64,000 bases of DNA from an uncultured Clostridia bacterium (GTDB lineage: Bacteria; Bacillota; Clostridia; Lachnospirales; Anaerotignaceae), in the NCBI GenBank assembly GCA_910587735.1, contig CAJUNT010000006.1, forward strand, positions 92,764 to 156,763, written 5' to 3'. The notes below the pieces were generated by a model. The model had not been told where the DNA came from. It made no database searches and worked only from the letters and a program-made list of their open reading frames with translations. The position numbers and the translations under genes were made by a program. This document shows positions 53,260 through 62,848 of this stretch, one piece after another. Numbering within the stretch: position 1 is the first letter of the stretch; each line of letters begins with the position of its first letter.

Positions 53260-53730
53260 TTATTTTGTTTGCTCATAATTTTCATATATAGGGAAATACT
53301 TCCACATAATAATTGCATCTTCTTTTGTATCCTGATAATAATTTTTACGAAATCCTTCTGGACGAAATCCATATTTCGTATATAACTTTTGTGCAGCTAT
53401 ATTGCTGATACGAACTTCCAGAGTCATACCTATCATTTCCTTTTGTTCTGCAATCACAATCATTTCTTCTATCAATGCATTGCCTATGCCCTGTCTGCGA
53501 TATTCTGGCAATACTGCAACATTTGTAATATGTCCTTCTGTCACAATATGCCACATACCAGCATATCCTACTATTTTTCCATCTAATACTGCAATACGAT
53601 ATATTGCAAATTGATTTTGTGTCATTTCTCTTTCAAAATCTGCTTTTGTCCATGGTATTGCAAAACAACTTTCTTCAATATGCAATACTGCATCAATATG
53701 CTCTTCTTTCATGGGTAATATTTCCAGCAT
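53260..53730 (-). CDS. rimI: Ribosomal protein N-acetyltransferase RimI
   Basis: 156-residue GNAT acetyltransferase that acetylates the N-terminal Ala of ribosomal protein S18. Seen: the acetyl-CoA motif LPEYRRQGIGNALIEEMIVI (R/Q-x-x-G-x-G/A), IVGYAGMWHIVTEGHITNVA and the C-terminal YTKYGFRPEGFRKNYYQ. Its place after tsaE-tsaB is the standard one in Firmicutes. ATG at 53730 behind AAGGAG. Confidence 0.93.
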   Translation of the reverse strand: MLEILPMKEEHIDAVLHIEESCFAIPWTKADFEREMTQNQFAIYRIAVLDGKIVGYAGMWHIVTEGHITNVAVLPEYRRQGIGNALIEEMIVIAEQKEMIGMTLEVRISNIAAQKLYTKYGFRPEGFRKNYYQDTKEDAIIMWKYFPIYENYEQTK

Positions 53731-53763
53731 ATTTTTCTCCTTTTGCCTTATTCGCTTTACTTA

Positions 53764-54462
53764 TTATTTTTTCATATTTTCTTCTCTTTCTCTTTCAGCT
53801 TGTGGTTTTCTTAAATAAATCAATTCCAATTCACTGCTCTTTATCACATCGCCTTTAGCAATCTGTTTCATAGCCAATGCTCCCACAGACGCGGCTCTTT
53901 GCAAATTACTGTGTATAGGGGAAAGCACAAAATTTTTTTGTGGTAAAAGCAATTCTTTGTGAACTACAACGCCATCACCTAAAAACACTACTTTTTTCTG
54001 ATAATCTTTTGCTTTTTCAATAACGGACTGTATAGGCAAAGCATCATATTCTGTTATTCTACAAAATTCGCCTTCATTCCATTGATAAAAAGCAGTATAC
54101 ACCTGCTGTCTTCTTGCGTCCATAATAGGGCATATTACAGCACTGGTATCAAATATATTATATGCTAAAGCGTCTAATGTGGGAACGGCAACAACAGAAA
54201 TGTCTAAGCCCAATGCAAGCCCTTTTGCTGTTGCTGCACCAATGCGCAGACCAGTAAAAGAACCTGGACCACAAGAACAAGCAATATAATCTATTTCATT
54301 TTTATTTAATTTTATCATATTACAAATTTGCTCTATCATAGGCATAATTGTTTGAGAATGTGTCATATGATAATTGATAGTATATTCTGCAAGCAATGTA
54401 TCATCTTCCAGCACTGCCACAGATGCAGTTTGTCCTGTTGTATCAATCGCTAATAGTTTCAT
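53764..54462 (-). CDS. tsaB: tRNA threonylcarbamoyladenosine biosynthesis protein TsaB
   Basis: 232-residue ASKHA-fold scaffold that pairs with TsaD to make t6A37 on ANN-decoding tRNAs. Seen: MKLLAIDTTGQTASVAVLED, YTINYHMTHSQTIMPMIEQI, IACSCGPGSFTGLRIGAATA, KGLALG and MDARRQQVYTAFY. It overlaps the tsaE stop by 20 bases, which implies translational coupling, and precedes rimI by 33 bases. tsaD itself is not in the window. Confidence 0.95.
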   Translation of the reverse strand: MKLLAIDTTGQTASVAVLEDDTLLAEYTINYHMTHSQTIMPMIEQICNMIKLNKNEIDYIACSCGPGSFTGLRIGAATAKGLALGLDISVVAVPTLDALAYNIFDTSAVICPIMDARRQQVYTAFYQWNEGEFCRITEYDALPIQSVIEKAKDYQKKVVFLGDGVVVHKELLLPQKNFVLSPIHSNLQRAASVGALAMKQIAKGDVIKSSELELIYLRKPQAEREREENMKK

Positions 54463-54892
54463 GTTCTCCCCCCTTTATTATAATTTTACGATAATATTCA
54501 TTTTTTGTATAATCTTTTTGTATGGTAATATCAATAACAGTATTTGGGAGTAATTCTTTTATCAATTCAGCCCATTCCACAATACAAACTCCTTTTCCAA
54601 AAAAATACTCCTCATATCCTGTGTACTCCATTTCTTCCACACCACCTATACGATAAACATCAAAATGATAAAAAGGTATTTTTCCTTGATATTCATTTAC
54701 AATAGTAAATGTAGGGCTTGTCACTTCTTCCTCTTCTATACCAAGTGCCTGAGCAAATCCTTTTGTAAAAATTGTTTTGCCCACACCTAAATCACCATTT
54801 AAACAATATATTTCACCTGCTTTTGACTGTTCTCCTATCGACCGTGCTATTTCTTTTGTTTGTTGTTCCGAAAAGCTTTCATATATTTTCAT
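54443..54892 (-). CDS. tsaE: tRNA threonylcarbamoyladenosine biosynthesis ATPase TsaE
   Basis: 149-residue P-loop ATPase that drives turnover of the TsaB-TsaD complex. Seen: Walker A LNGDLGVGKTIFTKGFAQAL, the switch region EEEVTSPTFTIVNEY, HFDVYRIGG and VCIVEWAELIKELLP (Walker B-like). ATG at 54892. First of the tsaE-tsaB-rimI-lon-like series. Confidence 0.95.
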   Translation of the reverse strand: MKIYESFSEQQTKEIARSIGEQSKAGEIYCLNGDLGVGKTIFTKGFAQALGIEEEEVTSPTFTIVNEYQGKIPFYHFDVYRIGGVEEMEYTGYEEYFFGKGVCIVEWAELIKELLPNTVIDITIQKDYTKNEYYRKIIIKGGEHETISD

Positions 54893-54894
54893 TA

Positions 54895-55134
54895 CTATCT
54901 CTCTTTCAATATCAAAAATATTTTATTTATATAAATACAGTACTCTTTTATCACAATAATAGATTTTTTTATATTGTGAAATACATTTTTTAATATTCTT
55001 TTTTTATTTTTTTTCTGTTTCTTTTTCTTTTTTGGTAAAAAGCGTTTCAGTACACCATATGCATTTTTTGTTTTAGGGACAAATCGCAATGCAGTTTGTC
55101 CCCATTTTAAATATTTCATTGCCTTTTGTAGCAT
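54895..55134 (-). CDS. Small, very basic protein of unknown function
   Basis: 79 residues from the ATG at 55132-55134 (MLQKAMKYLKWGQTALRFVP), preceded by AAAGGGTG at 9-10 bases; a longer frame has no ribosome site. A lysine-rich stretch lies in the middle (LPKKKKKQKKNKKRILKN) followed by an Ile-rich end. It abuts tsaE with two bases between. The A-rich run could be slippery. I do not recognise a family; possibly an RNA-binding or membrane-associated peptide. Confidence 0.5.
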   Translation of the reverse strand: MLQKAMKYLKWGQTALRFVPKTKNAYGVLKRFLPKKKKKQKKNKKRILKNVFHNIKKSIIVIKEYCIYINKIFLILKER

Positions 55135-55231
55135 ACTATAAACACCCTTTCTTTTTGTTGAAATGTATTTTAAAAACATTTATTGTTCATCATACCACAG
55201 TATAAACATATTATAAAGATATTTTTACCAT

Positions 55232-55357
55232 GAGCGAGTGGCTAAATGTACATTTAAAACATTGAGAGCGTTGTTTTCAAACTCTTACCCGTTTTCCCCT
55301 AAAAGTGAAGCAAAAACTTTACTGGAAAACTCATTTTTGTCAATACAAACAGAAATA
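55232..55357 (+). repeat. Dispersed intergenic repeat, family A copy 3
   Basis: Head GAGCGAGTGGCTAAATGTAC with ATTTAAAACATTGAGAGCG and tail ACTTTACTGGAAAAC...CAAACAGAAATAAA match the copies at 5538-5704 and 32964-33240; the middle hairpin is degenerate. Confidence 0.65.
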
Positions 55358-55363
55358 AATTCC

Positions 55364-55852
55364 TTACCATGTATGTCTATGAAGCTGCCCTTGTTTTAAT
55401 AATCCATCAAAATTTTGCTGTCGTAGTGCCTCATAAAGTACCACAGCAACAGCATTTGATAAATTTAAACTCCTTGCTTGTTCAAACATAGGAATTCTTA
55501 CAGACGTCTGAGGATATTGTAATAATATTTCTTCTGGTATTCCTGCACTTTCTTTTCCAAACATAATATAATCATTTTGTTGATACTGCACATCTGTATA
55601 TAATTTTTTTGATTTTGTAGTTGCCATAAATATCACAGGATACTTATTTTTTTTCAAAAAATCATCAAAATTATCATAATAATAAATATCTAACAAATTC
55701 CAATAATCCAGTCCTGCTCTTTTTAAATATTTATTCTCTACTGAAAATCCTAACGGTTTTATTAAATGTAATGTAGATTTTGTTACAGCACAAGTTCTGG
55801 CTATATTGCCTGCATTTTGAGGTATTTCAGGTTCTAATAATACAATATTCAT
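55364..55852 (-). CDS. trmL: tRNA (cytidine/uridine(34)-2'-O)-methyltransferase TrmL
   Basis: 162-residue SPOUT methyltransferase for the wobble base of tRNA-Leu species. Seen: MNIVLLEPEIPQNAGNIART, LHLIKPLGF, the trefoil-knot IMFGKESAGIPEEIL and VRIPMFEQARSLNLSNAVAV, which hold the SAM site. ATG at 55852 after TAGGAG. Monocistronic. Confidence 0.95.
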   Translation of the reverse strand: MNIVLLEPEIPQNAGNIARTCAVTKSTLHLIKPLGFSVENKYLKRAGLDYWNLLDIYYYDNFDDFLKKNKYPVIFMATTKSKKLYTDVQYQQNDYIMFGKESAGIPEEILLQYPQTSVRIPMFEQARSLNLSNAVAVVLYEALRQQNFDGLLKQGQLHRHTW

Positions 55853-55916
55853 CTCTTTTTATTCTCCTATATTCTATAATTATTTTGGTATACATCTATT
55901 TTTCCACAAAATACTA

Positions 55917-55970
55917 TTGACACAATATCCTTTATATATTATTATTAAATAACAATAATTATTATTTAAG
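55917..55970 (+). promoter_or_regulatory. Promoter and PerR/Fur-like operator of the PerR-like gene
   Basis: TTGACA (55917-55922), 17 bases, TATTAT (55940-55945). The segment AAATAACAATAATTATTATT overlapping and following the -10 resembles a PerR box (TTATAATnATTATAA), so the gene probably represses itself. Confidence 0.6.
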
Positions 55971-55981
55971 GAGCATTTTTT

Positions 55982-56401
55982 ATGAAGGATACTACAAACA
56001 TTTTAAGAGCAAAGGGGCTGAAAGTAACTCCTCAAAGAATTGCCATATACACTATGCTTTCTCACACAGACCAACATCCTAATGCAGAAATGATTTATCG
56101 TACATTAGAGCCAACCAATCCTACATTGAGTCTGGCTACTGTTTATAAAACATTGTATCTTTTTAAATCTTCTGGATTAGTACAAGAATTAAATGTTGGT
56201 GAGGCAAGCGCCAGATACGACGCTGTTGTAAAAAGACATTCTCATGCTGTTTGTACTTGCTGTGGAAAGGTAGTAGACCTTCCTGCTGATGCTTTTGAAG
56301 AACTTCGTCAATATGCTTCAAAATTAACAGATTTTTCATTAGAATCAGAACAGCTTATATTTTATGGCAAATGTCCTAATTGCAAATCACAATTCATTTA
56401 A
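55982..56401 (+). CDS. perR: Fur-family peroxide-stress regulator, PerR-like
   Basis: 139-residue metalloregulator. DNA-binding winged helix at residues 1-80 (GLKVTPQRIAIYTMLSHTDQ, SLATVYKTLYLFKSSGLVQE), metal/dimer domain after: ARYDAVVKRHSHAVCTCCGK, the first Cys pair of the structural zinc site, with CPNCKSQF the second pair. The ARYDAVVKRHSH segment is typical of PerR, in which His37/His91/Asp residues sense peroxide by iron-catalysed oxidation. ATG at 55982 behind AAGGAG. Confidence 0.88.
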   Translation: MKDTTNILRAKGLKVTPQRIAIYTMLSHTDQHPNAEMIYRTLEPTNPTLSLATVYKTLYLFKSSGLVQELNVGEASARYDAVVKRHSHAVCTCCGKVVDLPADAFEELRQYASKLTDFSLESEQLIFYGKCPNCKSQFI

Positions 56402-56537
56402 TTTGTTAAAAAATTCATCAGACATAAGTGATGCTTTTTTTCCATCCCAACGAAATAGTATGCAATGACTTGTGTCTGATAAATTTTTATAAAAATTTTT
56501 ATTTTATTATCATGGTAATTATTTTTTTGTATTATAT

Positions 56538-57773
56538 TTATTTTTTTGCCATAAATTTCTCAATTTCTTCTACTGTTTTTATCATTTTTTCAGATAATAC
56601 ACGACAGCCATTTTCTGTTACAACAACATCATCTTCTATTCGTATACCAATATCCCATTCTTCAATATATAATCCTGGTTCTACTGTCAAAACCATATTT
56701 TGTTGTAATAATTTTTGTCTATTTCCTATATCGTGCGTTTCTGCTCCCAAATAATGGCTCACACCATGATAATAATATTCTGAAACATCTTCCAGCGTTT
56801 TTACAATGCCTAATTTTTGCAATTCCTCAAAATAATGTTCTTTTAATATTTCATTTAAACGAGTAAAAGGCACACCAGGCTTAATTGCCTCTATTACTTT
56901 TTTCTGTCCTTCCAAAACAATATTATAAACCATTTTTTGCTTTTGTGTAAATTTTCCGTTTACAGGAAATGTTCTTGATATATCACCATTATACCAGTTC
57001 TTTTGTGCTCCTACATCAAAAAGTATCAAATCGCCAGATTTTGCTTTACTGTTATTTTCCATATAATGTAATATTGTACCATTTTTACCTGATGCTGCAA
57101 TACTTTGAAATGCTTTTTCATGTATGCCGTTTTGCTTTAATATAAAATCAAAATAAGCCTCAATTTCATATTCCATCATATCCGGTTTTGTATTTTTCAT
57201 CATACATTCTATACCTTTTATAGTAATATCAATGGCTTGTTGTATCAAATCAATCTCATATTGTTCTTTTATTTCTCTTAATTCTTCAAATATGGTATAA
57301 ATATTTTTTTGCACAACTGCTGGAAAGTATTTTTTTACTTTTTCAGCATATTGTAATGCTGGTGTTATATTTCCGTATTCTCTACATTCCATATCCATAT
57401 AGCATATTTGTATATTATTTTTAAAAACATATTCTGCAAAATCCTGTTCAAATTGGTCAATATATCGTATATTTTGTATACCTGATATTTGTTTTGCTTG
57501 TTCTTCTGTAATATTCGCTCCTACCCATTTTTGTAGTATACCATTATCTCTTTCAATATAAAGTGTTACTTCATTATCATTTTTAGTAAAAAATAATATA
57601 CAATTTTGTTTATCAATGCCACTAACATAATAAAAATTTCTATCTGGTGAAAAAGGATATTTTTCATCTCCTCTTTTTGTAGGTGCATTTCCTGCAAAAA
57701 GTACAGCTACGCTATTCTGTTCTAATTTAGAAAATAATTTTTTTCTGTTTTTTATAAAAAATGGTTCTGCCAT
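56538..57773 (-). CDS. Xaa-Pro aminopeptidase (M24B)
   Basis: 411-residue cytosolic metallopeptidase that removes residues before proline. N-terminal aminopeptidase-P domain with SPDRNFYYVSGIDKQNCILF. Catalytic creatinase-fold domain with all five metal ligands: Asp in LILFDVGAQ, Asp in GDISRTFPV, His in YHGVSHYLGAETHD, Glu in VLTVEPGLY and Glu in GIRIEDDV. ATG at 57773 after AGGAGTG. Monocistronic. Confidence 0.93.
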   Translation of the reverse strand: MAEPFFIKNRKKLFSKLEQNSVAVLFAGNAPTKRGDEKYPFSPDRNFYYVSGIDKQNCILFFTKNDNEVTLYIERDNGILQKWVGANITEEQAKQISGIQNIRYIDQFEQDFAEYVFKNNIQICYMDMECREYGNITPALQYAEKVKKYFPAVVQKNIYTIFEELREIKEQYEIDLIQQAIDITIKGIECMMKNTKPDMMEYEIEAYFDFILKQNGIHEKAFQSIAASGKNGTILHYMENNSKAKSGDLILFDVGAQKNWYNGDISRTFPVNGKFTQKQKMVYNIVLEGQKKVIEAIKPGVPFTRLNEILKEHYFEELQKLGIVKTLEDVSEYYYHGVSHYLGAETHDIGNRQKLLQQNMVLTVEPGLYIEEWDIGIRIEDDVVVTENGCRVLSEKMIKTVEEIEKFMAKK

Positions 57774-57812
57774 ATACGTTCACTCCTTTTTTGTTATACT
57801 GTTTATTATACC

Positions 57813-57847
57813 ACAAAAGCGAAGGTTTTGTCGTCCTTCGCTTTTGT
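57813..57847 (-). terminator. Intrinsic terminator after the calcium ATPase gene
   Basis: ACAAAAGCGAAGG pairs with CCTTCGCTTTTGT around ACGACAAAA on the minus strand. Confidence 0.7.
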
Positions 57848-57900
57848 TATGTTATTTTTTATTATTTTATTTTTATAATAGATACATTTTTATATGTACT

Positions 57901-60540
57901 TTATTTTTGTTTTTTCATAAATATTCTATCTTTCCATTTTTCCAATTCCACCACTACAATAGGAATAAAAGCCAAAAGTGCAACAATTCCCCATTCTACA
58001 ATATTCAAACATTGTACTTTAAATATTGTAGATAATACTGGTATCATAATAACGCCTGTCTGTAACAACACACCTATCAAAAATGCTCCTACCAAATATA
58101 GATTACTGAAAAGTGATATTGAAAATATAGAATGTTCTGTCCTCATGTTAAAAGCATGTATTAACTGAGAAATACTCAACACAGCAAAAGCCATTGTTCT
58201 GCCTATAATATGCTGTTCTGCTTTATCAAAATAAATATGTCCTATAGCAAAAGCCAAAAGCGCTAGCATACCTATCATACAACCTTCTAATGCAATTCTG
58301 CTTCCCATACCATCAGAAAACATATTTTTCTTGCTATTTTCAGGCTTTCTTTCCATAATATCTTTTTCACTAGGGTCTAATCCCAATGCAATCGCTGGCA
58401 AAGAATCCGTTACCAAATTCACCCATAAAAGTTGTATAGGTAAAAGAGGCGTTGCCCAACCAAAACACATTGCTGCAAATATTGTAATAATTTCCCCAAT
58501 ATTACTGGAAAGTAAAAAATGAACTGCCTTTTTAATATTATCATATATTCCACGTCCTTCTTTTACTGCCTCTACAATAGTAGCAAAATTATCATCTGTC
58601 AATATCATATCCGCTGCACCTTTTGCAACTTCTGTACCATTTTTACCCATAGCACAGCCAATATCTGCTGTTTTTAATGCTGGTGCATCATTTACACCAT
58701 CGCCTGTCATAGCAACCACATTGCCTTGATTTTGAAATGCTTTTACAATTCTGACTTTATGTTCTGGAGAAACTCTTGCAAAAACAGAATACTGATTGAT
58801 TTTTTCTGCTAATGCTTCATCAGATATTTTTTGCAACTCTTCACCAGTCATACACTTATCATTATTTTGATAAATACCCAATTCCTGCGCAATCGCCTTT
58901 GCTGTTAAAACATGGTCACCTGTAATCATAACTGCTCTAATACCTGCTTTTTTACATACAGCAACCGCTTGTTTTACTTCTGGTCTAGGGGGGTCTATCA
59001 TACCTATCATACCTGCAAATGTCAATTCTTTTTCTAATATTTTTTGCTCTATAGCATTTGGCTTTTTATCCCATTTTTTAAAAGCAACTGCTATTACTCG
59101 CAATGCCTGTTCTGCAAGTTCTCCATTTATTTTTTTTGCTTGTCCTTTTTTTGCTTCTGAAAATATTACAGTATGATTATACTCCATACAATGACTACAT
59201 TGATTCAACAATATATCAGGTGCACCTTTTGTAATAGATAAAAAACTACCATCAGACATTTTATGCACTGTTGTCATCAATTTTCTTTCAGATGAAAATG
59301 GTATTTCTCCTGTTCTTTTATATTGTTGTTTCAATCGTACAAAATTTTCTCCTGTTTCTTCCAATGCTTCTGCTAAAGCAACTTCTGTTGGTTCTCCTAC
59401 AATCAAACTTCCTTCTTTTCTGCAATCGTTACATAAACACGCAAGTGAAAGTATATTCATTTTGCTTTCTCCTTGCTGTATTCCTTTATAATCTGTCACT
59501 TTTACCGCTTTCATTTTATTTTGTGTCAATGTACCTGTTTTATCAGAGCAAATAACACTTGCTCCTCCTAATGTTTCCACGGCGGGTAGTCTCCTAATAA
59601 TGGTATTTTTTTTGGACATTCTTTGCATACCAATAGCAAGTACGATTGTAACAATAGCAGGTAATCCCTCTGGTATTGCTGCAACAGCTAAACTAACAGA
59701 AGTCATAAACATTTCAAAAGGTTCTGCTTTTCTGAATAGTCCCATACAAAATATGACAAGGCATATTACTAATGCTCCTATGCCTAATATTTTTCCTGTT
59801 TGTCCTAATTTTTTTTGCAAAGGTGTTTGACTTTCTTTTTCTTCTGCTATCATTTTGGCAATATGTCCTACTTCTGTTTCTAAAGCAGTTGCTGTTACAA
59901 TCGCTTTTGCTCTGCCATATGTAATATAAGAAGAACATAACACCATATTTTTTCTATCACCTAAAGAAGTATGTTCATGATATATTTTATTTGCATATTT
60001 TTCCACTGCAACAGATTCTCCTGTGATTGCACTTTCTTCCGCTTTTAGACTTGCTGTATCAACAAGTCTAGCGTCGGCACAAACATAATCTCCTGCCTCT
60101 AAAAGCAATATATCTCCAACAACAACATTTTCTGCTTCTATTTCCATTGTTTTGCCATCTCTTAATACTTTTGCTTTTGGTGCTGAAAGTTTTTTTAATG
60201 CCTCTAATGCCTTTTCTGCTTTACTTTCCTGTATCATGCCTAATATAGCATTTACACATACAATAAGCAATATAATAGCAGAATCCATAAAATCTTTTTC
60301 TCCATTGATATAAGAAACTGCAAAAGAAACAACAGATGCAGAAATCAATACAATTACCATAAAATCATTTAGCTGTGCAAAAAATCGGTATAAAAGTCCT
60401 TTTTTATTTTTGTCATAATGCAATGTATTTTTTCCTTGTTGCTGTAATCTTTTTTCTGCCACATCTGACGAAAGTCCTCTTTTTATGCTTGTCCCTAATA
60501 TTTCTTCCACTTCATGAGGAGTTTTCTCCCAGCAATTCAT
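57901..60540 (-). CDS. P-type calcium-transporting ATPase (P2A)
   Basis: 879-residue membrane pump. Seen: N-terminal cation ATPase region, TGES in EESAITGESVAVEK, PEGLPAIVTIVLAIGMQRM of helix 4, phosphorylation site CSDKTGTLTQNKM, KGAPDIL nucleotide site, MITGDHVLTAKAIA, AMTGDGVNDAPALKTADIGC and LLWVNLVTDSLPAIALGLDP near helix 6. These residues match SERCA-like Ca2+ ATPases of Firmicutes. ATG at 60540 after AAAGGGTGG. The protein ends in a basic tail, SKKQK-like. Confidence 0.92.
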   Translation of the reverse strand: MNCWEKTPHEVEEILGTSIKRGLSSDVAEKRLQQQGKNTLHYDKNKKGLLYRFFAQLNDFMVIVLISASVVSFAVSYINGEKDFMDSAIILLIVCVNAILGMIQESKAEKALEALKKLSAPKAKVLRDGKTMEIEAENVVVGDILLLEAGDYVCADARLVDTASLKAEESAITGESVAVEKYANKIYHEHTSLGDRKNMVLCSSYITYGRAKAIVTATALETEVGHIAKMIAEEKESQTPLQKKLGQTGKILGIGALVICLVIFCMGLFRKAEPFEMFMTSVSLAVAAIPEGLPAIVTIVLAIGMQRMSKKNTIIRRLPAVETLGGASVICSDKTGTLTQNKMKAVKVTDYKGIQQGESKMNILSLACLCNDCRKEGSLIVGEPTEVALAEALEETGENFVRLKQQYKRTGEIPFSSERKLMTTVHKMSDGSFLSITKGAPDILLNQCSHCMEYNHTVIFSEAKKGQAKKINGELAEQALRVIAVAFKKWDKKPNAIEQKILEKELTFAGMIGMIDPPRPEVKQAVAVCKKAGIRAVMITGDHVLTAKAIAQELGIYQNNDKCMTGEELQKISDEALAEKINQYSVFARVSPEHKVRIVKAFQNQGNVVAMTGDGVNDAPALKTADIGCAMGKNGTEVAKGAADMILTDDNFATIVEAVKEGRGIYDNIKKAVHFLLSSNIGEIITIFAAMCFGWATPLLPIQLLWVNLVTDSLPAIALGLDPSEKDIMERKPENSKKNMFSDGMGSRIALEGCMIGMLALLAFAIGHIYFDKAEQHIIGRTMAFAVLSISQLIHAFNMRTEHSIFSISLFSNLYLVGAFLIGVLLQTGVIMIPVLSTIFKVQCLNIVEWGIVALLAFIPIVVVELEKWKDRIFMKKQK

Positions 60541-60713
60541 AATACCACCCTTTCTTTTGTTATCATAAAAATTTTTTCATTTGCTTTTATTATTTTTATA
60601 TAAAAAAATTTATATTTTATTGACACAATTCTTTTATATTCTTTTTTTCACTATATGAAACAAGTTTCAAAAATATTCCTTTAACATATCATAAACAATA
60701 GGAGGTGTATGTC

Positions 60714-61298
60714 ATGTTGATTATTGTGCTACTTGCTCTTTCTCTTAGCATAGATGCTCTAGGTATTGGTTTATCGTATGGTTTTAGAAATATTTCTACA
60801 CCATTATTTACAAAATGTATTATTGCTTTAGAATCTATGATATTTATGGGTATTTTTATATGGATAGGAAATCATATGACATTATTTTTTACTGCACAAA
60901 AAGCAAATAACATAGGTATATTGATATTACTTTTTATGGGCATATGGCTTTTTTATCAAAGTTTTCAAAAAAAGCAAAGCAATACCTCTATAGAAATGTT
61001 GCGTAATCCTTGCCATTGTGACAAAGACCATTCTTCGCACATTGATGCAAAAGAGGGGCTTAGCTTAGGGCTAATACTTTCTATTGATTCTATGGGAGTG
61101 AGCATTGGTGCAGGAGCATCTCATATTTCTATTATTATGCTTCCTTTATTTACATCTATATTTCAAATGATATTTTTAAGTATTGGTATTGATATGGGGA
61201 AACGTTTCAAATACTGTTGCAATATAAAAGAAAACATTTGGACAGCATTTTCTGGTTGTATACTTATCAGTATTGCAATCATTCGTTTTTTATACTGA
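60714..61298 (+). CDS. ytaF: Sporulation membrane protein YtaF (MntP-like)
   Basis: 194-residue membrane protein with about six hydrophobic segments. Seen: two MntP-type repeats, ALSLSIDALGIGLSYGFRNI and LGLILSIDSMGVSIGAGASH, each with the Asp that binds cation in MntP, plus a His/Cys-rich loop (NPCHCDKDHSSHID) that may bind metal. In Bacillus ytaF mutants affect sporulation. The ATG at 60714 follows AGGAGG at 8 bases; a GTG inside that ribosome site is not the start. Confidence 0.85.
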   Translation: MLIIVLLALSLSIDALGIGLSYGFRNISTPLFTKCIIALESMIFMGIFIWIGNHMTLFFTAQKANNIGILILLFMGIWLFYQSFQKKQSNTSIEMLRNPCHCDKDHSSHIDAKEGLSLGLILSIDSMGVSIGAGASHISIIMLPLFTSIFQMIFLSIGIDMGKRFKYCCNIKENIWTAFSGCILISIAIIRFLY

Positions 61299-61575
61299 AA
61301 AAATATAAAATGTCATTTTTATTTATCAAATATAATTTACATTGTATAAATTTGTATATGATACACATACATTTTTACAAGTATGTAATTTTTAACAATA
61401 CTAACAACTTAATTTTTACATTATTATAAAATACTGCCATTGTTATGGCACCTCAAGTAAACTCGCACAAAAACAATTCTAAATTTTTTGTATTCTTTTT
61501 TAAAAATAATGATATTGTTTTTGTTGTGAACATGATATACTAAAACAAAAAGAGCTTCTCAGAGGAGGGGTAGTT

Positions 61576-61806
61576 ATGTTAACAGTACTAAATCGTAAAG
61601 AACTTTGTATCACATTTTCTATTGAACAGCAGTCAAAAATTAGAGAATCTCTTGTACAACATCACATACCATATACTGTAAATGAGATTACTCCGAGTGC
61701 TCCTGGTTTAGGAACAGTTGACTTAGATAAGGAATGTATTAGTCAATACATTATTTATGTACATAAAGATGACTTTGAAAAGGCAAAATTTGTAACAAAT
61801 TTATGA
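61576..61806 (+). CDS. Small protein of unknown function
   Basis: 76 residues from ATG 61576 behind GGAGGGG. Pattern: KELCITFSIEQQSKIRESLV, HHIPYTVNEI, and a C-terminal ISQYIIYVHKDDFEKAKF. Similar layout to the 63535-63756 product (ELIKIKQMLTDKQIPYKIKT ... YYSIFVKEEYAQQARKII), so the two are paralogues. Reminiscent of small DUF2007-type proteins, but I cannot name the family. Confidence 0.65.
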   Translation: MLTVLNRKELCITFSIEQQSKIRESLVQHHIPYTVNEITPSAPGLGTVDLDKECISQYIIYVHKDDFEKAKFVTNL

Positions 61807-61817
61807 TATTTTGATTT

Positions 61818-61871
61818 AGTAAGTAACTTTTTTAAATAAAATTTTAAAATGAAGTTGCTTACTTTATTTTT
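61818..61871 (+). terminator. Intrinsic terminator after the small protein gene
   Basis: AGTAAGTAACTT pairs with AAGTTGCTTACT around an AT-rich loop and is followed by TTATTTTT. Confidence 0.65.
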
Positions 61872-62029
61872 GCTAGAGAGAAACAAAAGCATATTTTTTT
61901 CAGCCAAAAATAAACAATATATTTGTTTTTATCATATATCATGATATTTTATGCTATTATCAAAAAATACTGTTTATTATTGATAAATTTTGCCTAACTC
62001 TATATTTTTATATTTAAGGAGTGGTATTC

Positions 62030-62803
62030 ATGTCTAATAAAAAATATCATATTAGTGCTGAAGAATTTATTGCTGTATTATATCGTAATACGCCTAGTCA
62101 TTTGGGAATTTCAGAGGAGGCAATTAAAAAATCAGAATCGTATTTAAATATCAAAATACCAACTGTTTACAGAAATTTTTTAATTCATAGCGGTAATGCA
62201 AAAATAAACGATTTTTTACATCACATATTGTTTCCAGAAGAAATTGCTTTTTCATATGATATTATATCTGAAAATATATGTGATATGAAAGAAGAATGGA
62301 AGAATTACCATTTATCCGAAAAAGAAAAAAAGAATCCTTATTATATATTATCTCAACTACCCAAAGAGGCATGGCACACTATAACAAAAAATTATTTAGT
62401 GATATGGTATGAAAATCAAGGCGTATTTCATGCAGGTATATTATATGAAGATTTAAAATTGCCTGACCCTCCTGTATACATAACAGTAGACGATGATTTT
62501 TTTGAATGGTGCTGTTGCTCTAATTCTACAAACTCCTTTTTGCTTTCTATGATAATAGAGGCACTTTTAAACGACGGAAAAAATACAATAAAATATAAAA
62601 GTTATACAACATATGAAACACAAGCAGATATTGAACAATGTTTACAATCAAATACTATTGATATGGACGCATTTTTTCCCAAAGAATATCTTCCTTATTT
62701 TTGCAAAAATATTCGTACCTGTTGGGACAGTGAAAATAACAAACTTTTTATATGTCTTTTAAAGCAGGAAATTCCGCACACACTTATAGTAATAGAATTT
62801 TAA
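62030..62803 (+). CDS. SMI1/KNR4 (SUKH)-like protein
   Basis: 257 residues from the ATG at 62030, which lies after AAGGAGTGG; a GTG three codons earlier also opens the frame. Residues 25-60 (LGISEEAIKKSESYLNIKIP, TVYRNFLIHSGNA) fit the SUKH pattern, where IP..Y..FL..NG marks the fold; these often act as immunity proteins or regulators. The second half (DPPVYITVDDDFFEWCCCSN onward) is not recognised. It has no toxin gene beside it. Function unknown. Confidence 0.6.
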   Translation: MSNKKYHISAEEFIAVLYRNTPSHLGISEEAIKKSESYLNIKIPTVYRNFLIHSGNAKINDFLHHILFPEEIAFSYDIISENICDMKEEWKNYHLSEKEKKNPYYILSQLPKEAWHTITKNYLVIWYENQGVFHAGILYEDLKLPDPPVYITVDDDFFEWCCCSNSTNSFLLSMIIEALLNDGKNTIKYKSYTTYETQADIEQCLQSNTIDMDAFFPKEYLPYFCKNIRTCWDSENNKLFICLLKQEIPHTLIVIEF

Positions 62804-62833
62804 AAGAGATGTCTATATAGACATCTCTTTTTT
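62802..62833 (+). terminator. Bidirectional terminator between the SUKH-like and repeat-protein genes
   Basis: Palindrome AAAGAGATGTCTA/TAGACATCTCTTT followed by T-runs on both strands; the genes converge here. Confidence 0.85.
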
Positions 62834-62848
62834 ATCATAAATACGTAT

